5,790 bases of DNA, from NCBI GenBank assembly GCA_009920225.1, contig RGAJ01000133.1:1-5790 (forward strand), in the 5' to 3' direction. The stretch is from Paracoccaceae bacterium (GTDB lineage: Bacteria; Pseudomonadota; Alphaproteobacteria; Rhodobacterales; Rhodobacteraceae). The notes below the pieces were generated by a model, which ran no database searches, was not told where the DNA came from, and saw only the letters and a list, made by a program, of their open reading frames with translations. Below are positions 1-5,790 of this stretch, one piece after another; position 1 is the first letter of the stretch, and each line of letters opens with the position of its first letter. The translations under genes and the position numbers were made by a program.

Positions 1-588
1 GCGGATGCAACACGCGGCACGGTCTGCGATAGTTTGGTCGAATGTATCGACCTTGCCCCGACGTTCGTCGATGTGGCAGGTGGAAGTTCGGCGGATTTGG
101 ATCATATATTGGAAGGCCGGTCTTTGCTGCCCATCCTGCGCGGTGCCCAATCCGATTTGGGCAAAGATTTCGTTTTTTGCGAATACGATTTTTCGATGCG
201 CCCGATTGCAACAAAGCTGGGTTTGAACACAGCCGACGCCCGCACATTTATGATCGCCAATAAGAAATGGAAATTGATCCACTTCGAAGGGGGTCTGCGC
301 CCAATGTTGTTTGACCTTGAAACCGATCCCAATGAATTGAATGATGTGGCCGAAGACCACGCCAATGCCGCGGTTATCGAACAGATCTATGATGCGTTCA
401 ATCACTGGGCGCGCAGGCCTGCACAGCGTACGACCATTTCAAATGCAAAGTTGATCAACACCCGAACACAGCCCAGCACCAAAGGCGTGGCAATCGGTGT
501 GGTCGATGAAAATGACACGCCCAAAGAATTAACGATCCATTATCGGGATCGCAAGGCCAAGAAATGGCAGGATATTGTAGGGAAATAA
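1..588 (+). CDS. Sulfatase-superfamily hydrolase, phosphonate monoester hydrolase-like (C-terminal part, 5' truncated by window)
   Basis: The reading frame is open from base 1, so the ATG at 34 is internal; 195 residues and a TAA stop are present. Near the left edge, SLVECIDLAPTFVDVAG followed by LEGRSLLPILRG is the segment that closes the catalytic domain of sulfatase/alkaline phosphatase-superfamily enzymes. Further on, FMIANKKWKLIHFEGG, then RPMLFDLETDPNELNDV, matches the C-terminal subdomain typical of phosphonate monoester hydrolases and arylsulfatases, and the late RRPAQRTTIS stretch also recalls the phosphonate monoester hydrolase group. Such enzymes hydrolyse sulfate, phosphate or phosphonate esters using a formylglycine made from a Cys/Ser in a C/S-x-P-x-R motif. 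That motif and most metal ligands lie upstream of the window, so the substrate cannot be judged. The visible tail is Lys/Arg-rich and ends DIVGK. The superfamily assignment is firm; the subgroup is a moderate inference. Confidence 0.85.
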   Translation, partial: ADATRGTVCDSLVECIDLAPTFVDVAGGSSADLDHILEGRSLLPILRGAQSDLGKDFVFCEYDFSMRPIATKLGLNTADARTFMIANKKWKLIHFEGGLRPMLFDLETDPNELNDVAEDHANAAVIEQIYDAFNHWARRPAQRTTISNAKLINTRTQPSTKGVAIGVVDENDTPKELTIHYRDRKAKKWQDIVGK

Positions 589-594
589 GAATGT

Positions 595-624
595 CGTGAC
601 ACCCCAAAATAACAGGGTGTCACG
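595..624. terminator. Bidirectional terminator hairpin between convergent genes
   Basis: CGTGACACCC (595-604) and GGGTGTCACG (615-624) are perfect reverse complements, giving a 10-bp stem with a 10-nt A-rich loop. The hairpin begins 7 nt after the sulfatase stop and ends 10 nt before the stop of the minus-strand barrel gene, the usual place for a shared terminator. The flanks are only partly T-rich (ATTCTTATTT on the minus side, CATTTGTG on the plus side), so termination is probably better for the minus strand. The stem is directly visible; the function is inferred. Confidence 0.72.
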
Positions 625-634
625 CATTTGTGCG

Positions 635-1270
635 TTAGAACCGATAGGTTGCCATAACGCTGATATAGGGCAGTATTTTGGTCGAACTTAACGCGTCCTG
701 AAGGTCTTTCATCTCGGCGTCCAGGTCGGCCTGCGTGATTGGCCCTGTCGCGGTTGCCGTGGCTTTGAACCCATCGTTCAGGATTGCGCCAAGTTCCGCG
801 CCAAGTGTCCAATTTGAACCCAAGTTGTAATCATATCCAACCGCAATCATTGGTGAAACGTCCCGTGCGAATTCAACTTTGCCGTCGATTGTGCCCGATG
901 TATAGGATGTATTACCAACCGTGGTGGGGGCAGTGATCGTTGATTTCATCGTGATGTCGGTGTTCGATTTGAACAAACCGCCTGACAGTTTCAAGCCGTT
1001 GTTCATCGGATAGTAATCGACCAACAGACCGATGCCACCAAGGTTGGCTTTGGCATCATATTTGATATCGGATTCTGTTTGTGATCTGGATTCTAAAATA
1101 CCACCCGCGAAGAATCCGCGAAAGCCGATGTTGTTGCTGTATTTGTACCCAAGCTGCAGTTGTGGACCAACGGTCGAAAGCCCCAAGTCCGCGCTCATTT
1201 GCCCTTGTTCTGCAAAACCTGTGGTTCCAACTGTGCCAAGCAAGGCCGCAACCCAAAGTGAATGTTTCAT
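635..1270 (-). CDS. Small outer-membrane beta-barrel protein with signal peptide
   Basis: A 211-residue protein. Residues 1-20 form a Sec signal peptide: a short basic start (MKHS), a hydrophobic core (LWVAALLG) and a G-F-A site before EQG. The mature part shows alternating hydrophobic/polar strands rich in Gly and aromatics, such as VGPQLQLGYKYSNN, IGLLVDYYPMNNGLKLSGGL, MIAVGYDYNL and WTLGAELGAI, and ends ILPYISVMATYRF. A C-terminal Phe in such a strand is the Bam-complex recognition signal of outer-membrane proteins. A polar helical stretch (about residues 180-196, QADLDAEMKDLQDAL) before the last strand is familiar from uncharacterised small proteobacterial barrels. About 190 mature residues would suit an 8-stranded barrel. 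ATG 1270 is preferred over an in-frame TTG at 1288, because AAGGA lies 7 nt upstream of the ATG and the signal peptide begins there. The gene follows the pnp terminator closely. No specific function (pore, adhesin, structural) can be assigned. Confidence 0.88.
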   Translation of the reverse strand: MKHSLWVAALLGTVGTTGFAEQGQMSADLGLSTVGPQLQLGYKYSNNIGFRGFFAGGILESRSQTESDIKYDAKANLGGIGLLVDYYPMNNGLKLSGGLFKSNTDITMKSTITAPTTVGNTSYTSGTIDGKVEFARDVSPMIAVGYDYNLGSNWTLGAELGAILNDGFKATATATGPITQADLDAEMKDLQDALSSTKILPYISVMATYRF

Positions 1271-1277
1271 AAATTTA

Positions 1278-1282
1278 TCCTT
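1278..1282 (-). promoter_or_regulatory. Ribosome binding site of the barrel gene (decides the start)
   Basis: The minus strand reads AAGGATAAATTTATG. AAGGA, with a 7-nt spacer to the ATG at 1270, fits a Shine-Dalgarno site. The alternative TTG start at 1288 would place this site inside the coding sequence, so it argues for the ATG. Confidence 0.75.
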
Positions 1283-1290
1283 GTTCAATA

Positions 1291-1318
1291 TAAAAAAGCC
1301 CCCATTTCTGGGGGCTTT
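1291..1318 (-). terminator. Rho-independent terminator of pnp
   Basis: On the minus strand AAAGCCCCC (1318-1310) pairs with GGGGGCTTT (1303-1295) around a 6-nt loop, followed by a T run (TTTTTTA, 1297-1291). The 9-bp stem with an immediate T tract is a textbook intrinsic terminator, 25 nt after the pnp stop. It also lies only 20 nt upstream of the barrel-gene ATG, so it sits in that gene's leader unless transcription starts within it. Confidence 0.88.
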
Positions 1319-1347
1319 AGAATAGACCGTATTAGGTCAAAGATCAA
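1319..1347 (-). promoter_or_regulatory. Candidate sigma70-type promoter for the barrel gene, overlapping the pnp stop
   Basis: The minus strand has TTGATC (1347-1342; 4 of 6 matches to TTGACA), a 17-nt spacer and TATTCT (1324-1319; 4 of 6 matches to TATAAT). The expected start, about 7 nt downstream near 1312-1313, falls inside the first arm of the pnp terminator, so this transcript would lack a complete hairpin. Spacing is ideal but both boxes are weak. No other promoter-like pair is evident in the short gap, and a promoter further back inside pnp is equally possible. Confidence 0.3.
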
Positions 1348-3485
1348 TCTTCGGACGCGTCTTTTGCGTCTTCTTTGATTTCTTCGCCTGTGGTTTGATC
1401 CACAACTTTCATCGACAGGCGTACCTTGCCGCGATCATCAAAGCCCAACAGTTTGACTTTGACATCTTGGCCCTCTTTCAACACATCGGACGGATGGTTC
1501 AAACGGCGGTTTTCGATTTGGCTGACATGCACCAAACCGTCGCGTTTGCCAAAGAAGTTCACAAAGGCGCCGAAATCGACAACTTTGACGACCTTACCAT
1601 TATAGATGCCACCGATTTCTGGTTCGGCAACGATGGAATAGATCATGTCATAGGCTTTTTTGATCGACTCTCCGTCAGGGGACGCGATTTTGATTGTACC
1701 GTCTTCGCCGATATCAATCTTTGCGCCTGACAGTTCGACGATTTCACGAATGACCTTACCGCCAGAACCGATGACTTCACGGATTTTGTCAGTTGGGATA
1801 TTCATCGTTTCGATGCGTGGCGCATGAACGCTGAATTCGCCTGCTTCAGTGATCGCTTTTGACATCTCACCCAGGATATGAAGACGACCTTCTTTGGCTT
1901 GGGCCAAGGCTGTTTTCATGATCTCAGGTGTGATGCCTGCAACTTTGATGTCCATTTGCAGCGATGTGATACCGTTTTCTGTACCCGCCACTTTGAAATC
2001 CATGTCGCCCAAGTGATCTTCGTCACCCAAGATATCGGTCAACACGGCATAGGAGCCATCGTCTTCCAAGATCAGACCCATCGCAACACCAGCAACCGGT
2101 GCCTTTAGCGGAACGCCTGCGTCCATCATGGACAAGGATCCACCACACACGGATGCCATCGAAGATGACCCGTTTGATTCCGTGATTTCCGACACAACGC
2201 GGATTGTATATGGGAAATCTGTTGCCGCAGGTAGAACCGCTTGCAGCGCGCGCCATGCCAATTTGCCGTGGCCGATTTCACGACGACCAGGGGATCCGAC
2301 ACGACCAACTTCGCCAACTGAATAGGGGGGGAAGTTGTAATGCAACAAGAAGTTGGACCGAGAATTGCCGTGCAATGCATCGATGATTTGTTCGTCATCG
2401 CCCGTGCCCAATGTTGTCACGACCAAACCTTGGGTTTCGCCACGTGTGAACAACGCAGAACCGTGGGTCCGTGGCAGAAGGCCAGTTTCACACACGATTG
2501 GACGCACTTGTGTCGTTGAGCGACCGTCGATGCGTTTGCCTGTTTTGACGACATCCCCACGAAGGATTGATGCCTCAAGCTTTTTCATCGCTGAACCAAG
2601 GTTCGAATTTGACAGCTGTTCTTCGGAAAGCGCTGCTTTGATCGCATCACGTGCGGCGGCTACGGCTGCAACGCGCTCTTGTTTGTCACCGATCGCAAAG
2701 GCCGCGCGCATTTGTGTTTCGCCCGCGGCTTTGATGGCTGCATAAAGATCGGAATAATCAGGCGCTTGGAAGTTGAACGGCTCTTTCGCTGCAGCTTCTG
2801 CCAAGTCGATGATCAGATCGATCACAGGTTGGATTTGTTCGTGAGCAAAGGTAACCGCGCCCAACATTTCGTCTTCGGTCAATTCATACGCTTCTGATTC
2901 AACCATCATCACGGCGTCTTTGGTGCCTGCGACAACCAAATCCAAACGTTGGTCTGGGTTTGTGCGTAGGTGATCCATATCATCGACGGTTGGGTTCAAA
3001 ACATATGCGCCATCGCTATAGCCAACGCGACATCCCGCAACTGGGCCCATGAAAGGCACGCCAGACAATGTCAGTGCTGCAGACGCCGCGATCATTGCAA
3101 CGATATCTGGGTCATTGACCAAATCGTGGCTGAGTACGGTACACATGACCAGAACTTCGTGCTTGAATCCTTCCACAAACAACGGACGGATTGGGCGGTC
3201 GATCAAACGAGCTGTCAGCGTTTCTTTTTCGCTTGGACGCGCTTCGCGTTTAAAAAAGCCGCCTGGGATTTTACCAGCGGCGTAGTATTTTTCTTGGTAA
3301 TGGACTGTGAGGGGGAAGAAATCCTGACCCTCTTTCATTTCTTTTGCAAATGTCACGTTCGCCATGACAGATGTTTCACCCAATGTGGCAATCACAGTGC
3401 CATCTGCTTGGCGGGCGACTTTTCCAGTTTCCAGTGTCAGCGTTTCTTCGCCCCACTGAATAGATTTTTTCGTTACTTCAAACAT
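1344..3485 (-). CDS. pnp: Polynucleotide phosphorylase (polyribonucleotide nucleotidyltransferase)
   Basis: A full-length 713-residue PNPase (the E. coli protein has 711). It is a cytoplasmic homotrimeric 3'-5' exoribonuclease that degrades RNA phosphorolytically to nucleoside diphosphates and can add tails in reverse. Domains in order: first RNase PH domain (about 1-140, with [14 protein letters not shown] and [11 protein letters not shown]), helical linker (about 150-300), catalytic second RNase PH domain (about 315-540), KH domain (about 555-618, GxxG loop in [11 protein letters not shown]) and S1 domain (about 622-692, [18 protein letters not shown]). The metal/catalytic cluster [15 protein letters not shown] (484-498) is intact; D490, D496 and K498 correspond by alignment from memory to E. 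coli D486, D492 and K494. A short acidic tail ([13 protein letters not shown]) ends the protein. ATG 3485 is chosen over TTG 3488 because AGGA is 7 nt upstream and families start M-F-x-V. rpsO, its common upstream partner, is absent here. Confidence 0.98.
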   Translation of the reverse strand: MFEVTKKSIQWGEETLTLETGKVARQADGTVIATLGETSVMANVTFAKEMKEGQDFFPLTVHYQEKYYAAGKIPGGFFKREARPSEKETLTARLIDRPIRPLFVEGFKHEVLVMCTVLSHDLVNDPDIVAMIAASAALTLSGVPFMGPVAGCRVGYSDGAYVLNPTVDDMDHLRTNPDQRLDLVVAGTKDAVMMVESEAYELTEDEMLGAVTFAHEQIQPVIDLIIDLAEAAAKEPFNFQAPDYSDLYAAIKAAGETQMRAAFAIGDKQERVAAVAAARDAIKAALSEEQLSNSNLGSAMKKLEASILRGDVVKTGKRIDGRSTTQVRPIVCETGLLPRTHGSALFTRGETQGLVVTTLGTGDDEQIIDALHGNSRSNFLLHYNFPPYSVGEVGRVGSPGRREIGHGKLAWRALQAVLPAATDFPYTIRVVSEITESNGSSSMASVCGGSLSMMDAGVPLKAPVAGVAMGLILEDDGSYAVLTDILGDEDHLGDMDFKVAGTENGITSLQMDIKVAGITPEIMKTALAQAKEGRLHILGEMSKAITEAGEFSVHAPRIETMNIPTDKIREVIGSGGKVIREIVELSGAKIDIGEDGTIKIASPDGESIKKAYDMIYSIVAEPEIGGIYNGKVVKVVDFGAFVNFFGKRDGLVHVSQIENRRLNHPSDVLKEGQDVKVKLLGFDDRGKVRLSMKVVDQTTGEEIKEDAKDASED

Positions 3486-3488
3486 CAA

Positions 3489-3592
3489 CGTTTCCTATAT
3501 CGGCCAATTGGCCATTAGCATAGGGGGCGGATTCCCCCTGACCCGTCATCTTATATTTCGGGCGCTGGGTCCGGGCGCCTGATCTCAGATGG
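3489..3592 (-). promoter_or_regulatory. Structured 5' leader of pnp (no gene)
   Basis: If transcription starts near 3592, the leader is about 105 nt with three inverted repeats in series. They are GGCGC/GCGCC (3561-3565 with 3575-3579, 9-nt loop), GGGGG/CCCCC (3523-3527 with 3534-3538, 6-nt loop, extendable by an A-T pair), and the 12-bp palindrome GGCCAATTGGCC (3502-3513) just upstream of the ribosome binding site. In enterobacteria pnp is autoregulated through an RNase III-cleaved leader hairpin, so a structured leader fits that theme. The repeats are visible; a regulatory role is inference. Confidence 0.35.
3491..3496 (-). promoter_or_regulatory. Ribosome binding site of pnp
   Basis: The minus strand reads AGGAAACGTTGATG. 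AGGA (3496-3493) stands 7 nt from the ATG at 3485. The TTG immediately before the ATG is in frame but would add only one residue. Confidence 0.7.
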
Positions 3593-3598
3593 GGCGCG

Positions 3599-3626
3599 TA
3601 TATAGCAGATTGGATGAAATTGAAAG
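3599..3626 (-). promoter_or_regulatory. Candidate pnp promoter with extended -10
   Basis: The minus strand has TGCTATATA, an extended -10 (TGn followed by TATATA at 3604-3599; 4 of 6 matches to TATAAT). CTTTCA (3626-3621) lies 16 nt upstream as a weak -35 (3 of 6 matches to TTGACA). The position just downstream of the M48 terminator supports an independent pnp promoter. The remaining DNA between this and the M48 stop holds only the terminator and its flanking motif. Confidence 0.38.
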
Positions 3627-3643
3627 CATAGTTCTTTGCATCG

Positions 3644-3666
3644 AAAAACGCGGGGGCTTTGCCCCC
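3644..3666 (-). terminator. Rho-independent terminator of the DUF898-M48 unit
   Basis: On the minus strand GGGGGC (3666-3661), loop AAA, GCCCCC (3657-3652), then GCG and TTTTT (3648-3644). It is a 6-bp all-G/C stem with a T run starting 3 nt after it, 40 nt past the M48 stop. A second GGGGG (3674-3670) could compete for the same C run. Confidence 0.8.
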
Positions 3667-3697
3667 ACACCCCCAGAGTATTTTGGCAAAAGTGAAG
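3652..3697. repeat. Possible family-wide 3'-end motif (C-run/GAGTATTTT element)
   Basis: On the plus strand a G5C/GC5 hairpin is followed by ACACCCCCAGAGTATTTT and then GGCAAAAGTGAAGG. I recall close variants (a G/C-run hairpin, CCCCCxGAGTATTTTT, then an A-rich GAAG segment) beside many gene ends in Rhodobacteraceae genomes. Only one copy lies in this window, so its repeat nature cannot be shown here. It may simply be a favoured terminator design. Confidence 0.35.
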
Positions 3698-3705
3698 GTG
3701 CTAAG

Positions 3706-4767
3706 TTAGCGGGATCCTGCCGGCAATTGTGCCATGAACGCATCTATTGCCTTTATGCGATCGCTAGAAAGTGGATGAGAGGACAACAGATCGCTCGGCA
3801 GGTCATATTTTTCCAACGCTTCAAAAAAGCGGCGCAGCCCCGTCGGATCCATCCCCGATTTTACCAACAAATCAAGCGCAAATTGGTCTGCATCGGCTTC
3901 GTAACGTTTAGAAAAGACCAGCGTCAGGACTGTTTGACCTTCGAGCATGATTTCATCCAAGATCGGTCCAATGTCCCCTGCGAAAAGGGATGCGACGATA
4001 TAGAGGGACAAAGAGCGATATAAGAGGTTCAGCCCATGCTGATCCACAACGTGGCCTATTTCATGACCGATGACCCCTGCAATCAAATCCAGATCCTGTC
4101 CAAATTCATCAATCAACGCATCGGTCAGCACCATGGTTCCGCCCGGAAGGGCAAAGGCATTTGGTCCAACGCCGGGGATGTCGCGAAAGACCATGTTGAA
4201 CGTGAATTTCTGCTGTTGGGGAATGTGATCCGTCAGGGTTTCAAAGACCGCGATGTATTTTTGTGTGTCTTCAGGTGTCAGGCGACTTGGGTTCGCAATT
4301 GTAAGATCAATCGAGCGTAGGCTTGCCGTATCAATCGCCTGTACAGCTGCGGGCGGGGTCATCCAGACCGCAACCGTTGCAAGCACCGGAATAAGATATT
4401 TCCAGATCGCGATTATTCCCAGAATACAGCCCGCAAAGACACCGATCAAACGCGGGCTGAAGGCTTGGATCTTGTGACGGAAGTGGGAAAAGCGATCTGA
4501 TCCGAGCCTGTCAAAGACGGTCGTATCGTTGGTTATAAATAGCCATCCATCGGGGAATGTGATGCGCGCCTCTAATCGGCCCAACTGTGGTTCGAGGTCG
4601 ATGCGTTTCAATTGGTGGCGTTCGTTTATCCTTCCATCGTCATGGGTGACAATCCAGACCAGAGTTCTGCTTGCGTTCAGATGCAATTGGGCCGGGTGCG
4701 CATGCGATGTGCCAGGCGCGAACGCCTGGCCTGAAATCACATGTGCGTTGGGTTCGGATGATGACAT
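3706..4767 (-). CDS. M48-family zinc metallopeptidase with N-terminal DUF7092-like domain, membrane anchored
   Basis: 353 residues. Residues about 11-85 (SGQAFAPGTSHAHPAQLHL onward to WLFITND) resemble the DUF7092 domain found ahead of some M48 peptidases. A hydrophobic segment (about 107-135, RLIGVFAGCILGIIAIWKYL onward) is preceded by basic residues R92, R97, K99 and R106. By the positive-inside rule the N-terminus is cytoplasmic and the protease domain periplasmic. The protease part has GPNAFALPGGTMVLTDALI (201-219), the zinc motif HEIGH (235-239, with E236 catalytic), the third ligand in RYEADAD (E290), and the late SSHPLSSDRI motif (329-338) shared by M48 enzymes. Family members act in envelope protein quality control; the substrate here is unknown. 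The ATG shares one base with the upstream DUF898 stop (TAATG) behind a weak GGGA site, so translation is probably coupled. Catalytic residues look intact. The M48 call is strong; periplasmic topology is inferred. Confidence 0.93.
   Translation of the reverse strand: MSSSEPNAHVISGQAFAPGTSHAHPAQLHLNASRTLVWIVTHDDGRINERHQLKRIDLEPQLGRLEARITFPDGWLFITNDTTVFDRLGSDRFSHFRHKIQAFSPRLIGVFAGCILGIIAIWKYLIPVLATVAVWMTPPAAVQAIDTASLRSIDLTIANPSRLTPEDTQKYIAVFETLTDHIPQQQKFTFNMVFRDIPGVGPNAFALPGGTMVLTDALIDEFGQDLDLIAGVIGHEIGHVVDQHGLNLLYRSLSLYIVASLFAGDIGPILDEIMLEGQTVLTLVFSKRYEADADQFALDLLVKSGMDPTGLRRFFEALEKYDLPSDLLSSHPLSSDRIKAIDAFMAQLPAGSR
4711..4730 (-). promoter_or_regulatory. Perfect 8-bp hairpin in the early M48 coding region
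   Basis: GCCAGGCG (4711-4718) and CGCCTGGC (4723-4730) are perfect reverse complements around a 4-nt loop. In the M48 mRNA the hairpin reads GCCAGGCG-UUCG-CGCCUGGC, covers codons 13-19 and starts 37 nt after the A of the ATG. A stable hairpin so close to the start could affect ribosome loading, but it may be only a by-product of the encoded residues GQAFAPG. Confidence 0.3.
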
Positions 4768-5790
4768 TAGATCCCAATTCCAAGATCGATACCTTCGATA
4801 TCGACATAGGCATCGCCTATCGCGCTTTGATCCTTTGTGATGTCGCCGATAAAGGTATCCAATTCACCATTCGGAATGACGGTGGTGTGATTGGCGGCAT
4901 AGCGCGCCATCCGAACCTGCGCCCAAGGTGACATAAGGCCAAGGGTCAACACAACGACCACTGCATTTGAGAGGCTGATCCAGATCATCGCCCATATGGA
5001 CATCGTTGATGCAAAGCGATGATAGTCGTCGCCCAGCCACATGTTGTTGAAAATCAGATTGCGGATCATCGTTTGCGCCGCAATCGCCGCAATGACGAAC
5101 AAGACGATAAAGATGAAATAGGCGGGTAGGATCGCCGCAATGATTTCGGCTTCGTTTCCTATCTGTCCACGACCCATGTTCGTCAATGATGAAATTGCGG
5201 GGATCAGTGCGGCCATACCAACGATCCCTGCGATCACATAGAACATCATCGTAAGGTAGTATTTTCCAATACCTGCATCAAAGCCAAATTTAGACTGTCC
5301 AAGGTGGTGGTTGTTCACCACAAACCGAGAGTTCGCGCGCCATAGGAAGGGGAAAAAGAGGTAAATCGTCAAAGCCACCCCAATCGGGTAGAGGAGGTAA
5401 TTTTTATAAGCCTGACCCGCCGTCCCATCAAATCCGAAACGGACATTGGCCCAGCTGGAATAGGCCGCATTAAACCGAATGCTTAACAAAATGAGATAAG
5501 GAAAGAGAAAGGCAGCAATCAGAATCATGATCGCACCAACGGGTGGTAGAACCGTCAACATAATGCTGTAGACAACGAAAAATCCAATGACAATCAATCG
5601 ACCCTTTAGAATTTGGCCACCGGTCGCGTGATAGTTAAAATTGCGATCCGCGATATAGGTATTTTGATAGAAATATTTCTTGGTCCGAACCTTGGCCCAT
5701 GCGGAATATATGCCGATCGTCATAATCGACAGCAAGATATTGACGATCCAAATGCCAAAAAATTCCTTTGCGGTACCATTAAATTTGACG
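4767..5790 (-). CDS. DUF898 / YjgN-family multi-pass inner-membrane protein (start beyond window)
   Basis: 340 residues are visible, numbered here from the first complete codon at the right edge. The frame stays open past the TTG at 5735: VKFNGTAKEFFGIWIVNIL precedes it and matches the usual DUF898 opening, so the true start lies outside the window. About six hydrophobic segments are visible: roughly 11-30, 64-83, 85-105, 132-150, 178-202, 218-240, plus a pair within 262-288. The S-x-W-A-x-V-R motif occurs three times (29-35, 111-117, 287-293), and FGFD twice (118-121, 168-171), pointing to internal duplication. The acidic tail ending DIEGIDLGIGI resembles the conserved DUF898 C-terminus. The biochemical function of the family is unknown. 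The stop overlaps the M48 ATG (TAATG), suggesting a coupled membrane protein/protease pair. The family call is confident; any role in presenting substrates to the protease is speculation. Confidence 0.9.
   Translation of the reverse strand, partial: VKFNGTAKEFFGIWIVNILLSIMTIGIYSAWAKVRTKKYFYQNTYIADRNFNYHATGGQILKGRLIVIGFFVVYSIMLTVLPPVGAIMILIAAFLFPYLILLSIRFNAAYSSWANVRFGFDGTAGQAYKNYLLYPIGVALTIYLFFPFLWRANSRFVVNNHHLGQSKFGFDAGIGKYYLTMMFYVIAGIVGMAALIPAISSLTNMGRGQIGNEAEIIAAILPAYFIFIVLFVIAAIAAQTMIRNLIFNNMWLGDDYHRFASTMSIWAMIWISLSNAVVVVLTLGLMSPWAQVRMARYAANHTTVIPNGELDTFIGDITKDQSAIGDAYVDIEGIDLGIGI

Noticed and set aside
34..36. ATG at 34 as start of the sulfatase-like gene
   Set aside because: The frame is open from base 1, and the codons around 34 (SLVECIDLAPTF) belong to the middle of the conserved fold, not to an N-terminus.
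1268..1288. TTG start at 1288 for the barrel gene
   Set aside because: It would add MNKDKF before a complete signal peptide and swallow the AAGGA site that serves the ATG at 1270.
3502..3513. Palindrome GGCCAATTGGCC as a repressor operator
   Set aside because: It lies about 80 nt downstream of the candidate promoter and next to the ribosome binding site; an RNA hairpin or chance are at least as likely, so it is reported only as part of the leader.
2970..3518. 182-codon plus-strand reading frame antisense to the start of pnp
   Set aside because: It lies almost entirely over the conserved pnp coding sequence, its translation has no recognisable domain, and it is best explained as a codon-usage shadow.
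3589..4023. 144-codon plus-strand reading frame running from the pnp leader into the M48 gene
   Set aside because: It crosses a terminator and then runs antisense to conserved M48 codons; the translation has no family resemblance and no convincing ribosome binding site was seen.
5733..5735. TTG at 5735 as start of the DUF898 gene
   Set aside because: The frame stays open to the window edge and the upstream codons encode the conserved family N-terminus (FNGTAKEFFGIWIVN), so the gene is cut by the window.
1..5790. CRISPR array, tRNA, insertion sequence, prophage or defence cassette
   Set aside because: No spaced direct repeats, cloverleaf, transposase-like protein or target-site duplication is visible; the genes are envelope and housekeeping types.

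Overview
The window looks like an ordinary chromosomal stretch of an alphaproteobacterium, most likely a member of the Rhodobacteraceae (roseobacter group). The evidence is the sequence character of a full-length polynucleotide phosphorylase, the moderate GC content with G/C-run terminators, and a 3'-end motif (CCCCCAGAGTATTTT with an adjoining GGGGGC hairpin) of a kind I recall from that family. The assignment is by recollection, not by search.

Layout, left to right. Positions 1-588 (+) hold the C-terminal 195 residues of a sulfatase-superfamily hydrolase resembling phosphonate monoester hydrolases; its start and catalytic N-terminus lie outside the window. It converges on the minus-strand genes at a perfect 10-bp hairpin (595-624) that can serve as terminator for both sides. 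Everything else is on the minus strand: a small outer-membrane beta-barrel protein (635-1270), pnp (1344-3485), an M48 metallopeptidase with an N-terminal DUF7092-like domain (3706-4767), and a DUF898/YjgN-type multi-pass membrane protein (4767-5790) whose first residues run off the right edge.

Transcription on the minus strand appears to fall into three units. DUF898 and the M48 peptidase overlap as TAATG and form a translationally coupled pair, closed by a strong intrinsic terminator (3644-3666). pnp then has its own candidate promoter and a roughly 100-nt hairpin-rich leader, without rpsO next to it, and ends in an intrinsic terminator (1291-1318). The barrel gene follows only about 20 nt after that terminator, so its transcript must either read through it or start at or inside it; a weak promoter match over the pnp stop codon is predicted to start inside the hairpin arm.

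The genes do not form one pathway: pnp is RNA-turnover housekeeping, the barrel protein and the DUF898/M48 pair belong to the envelope, and the sulfatase relative is an independent hydrolase. I see no defence system, mobile element, CRISPR array, tRNA or rRNA. The parts most worth a second look are the uncharacterised DUF898-M48 pair and the terminator/leader arrangement between pnp and the barrel gene.
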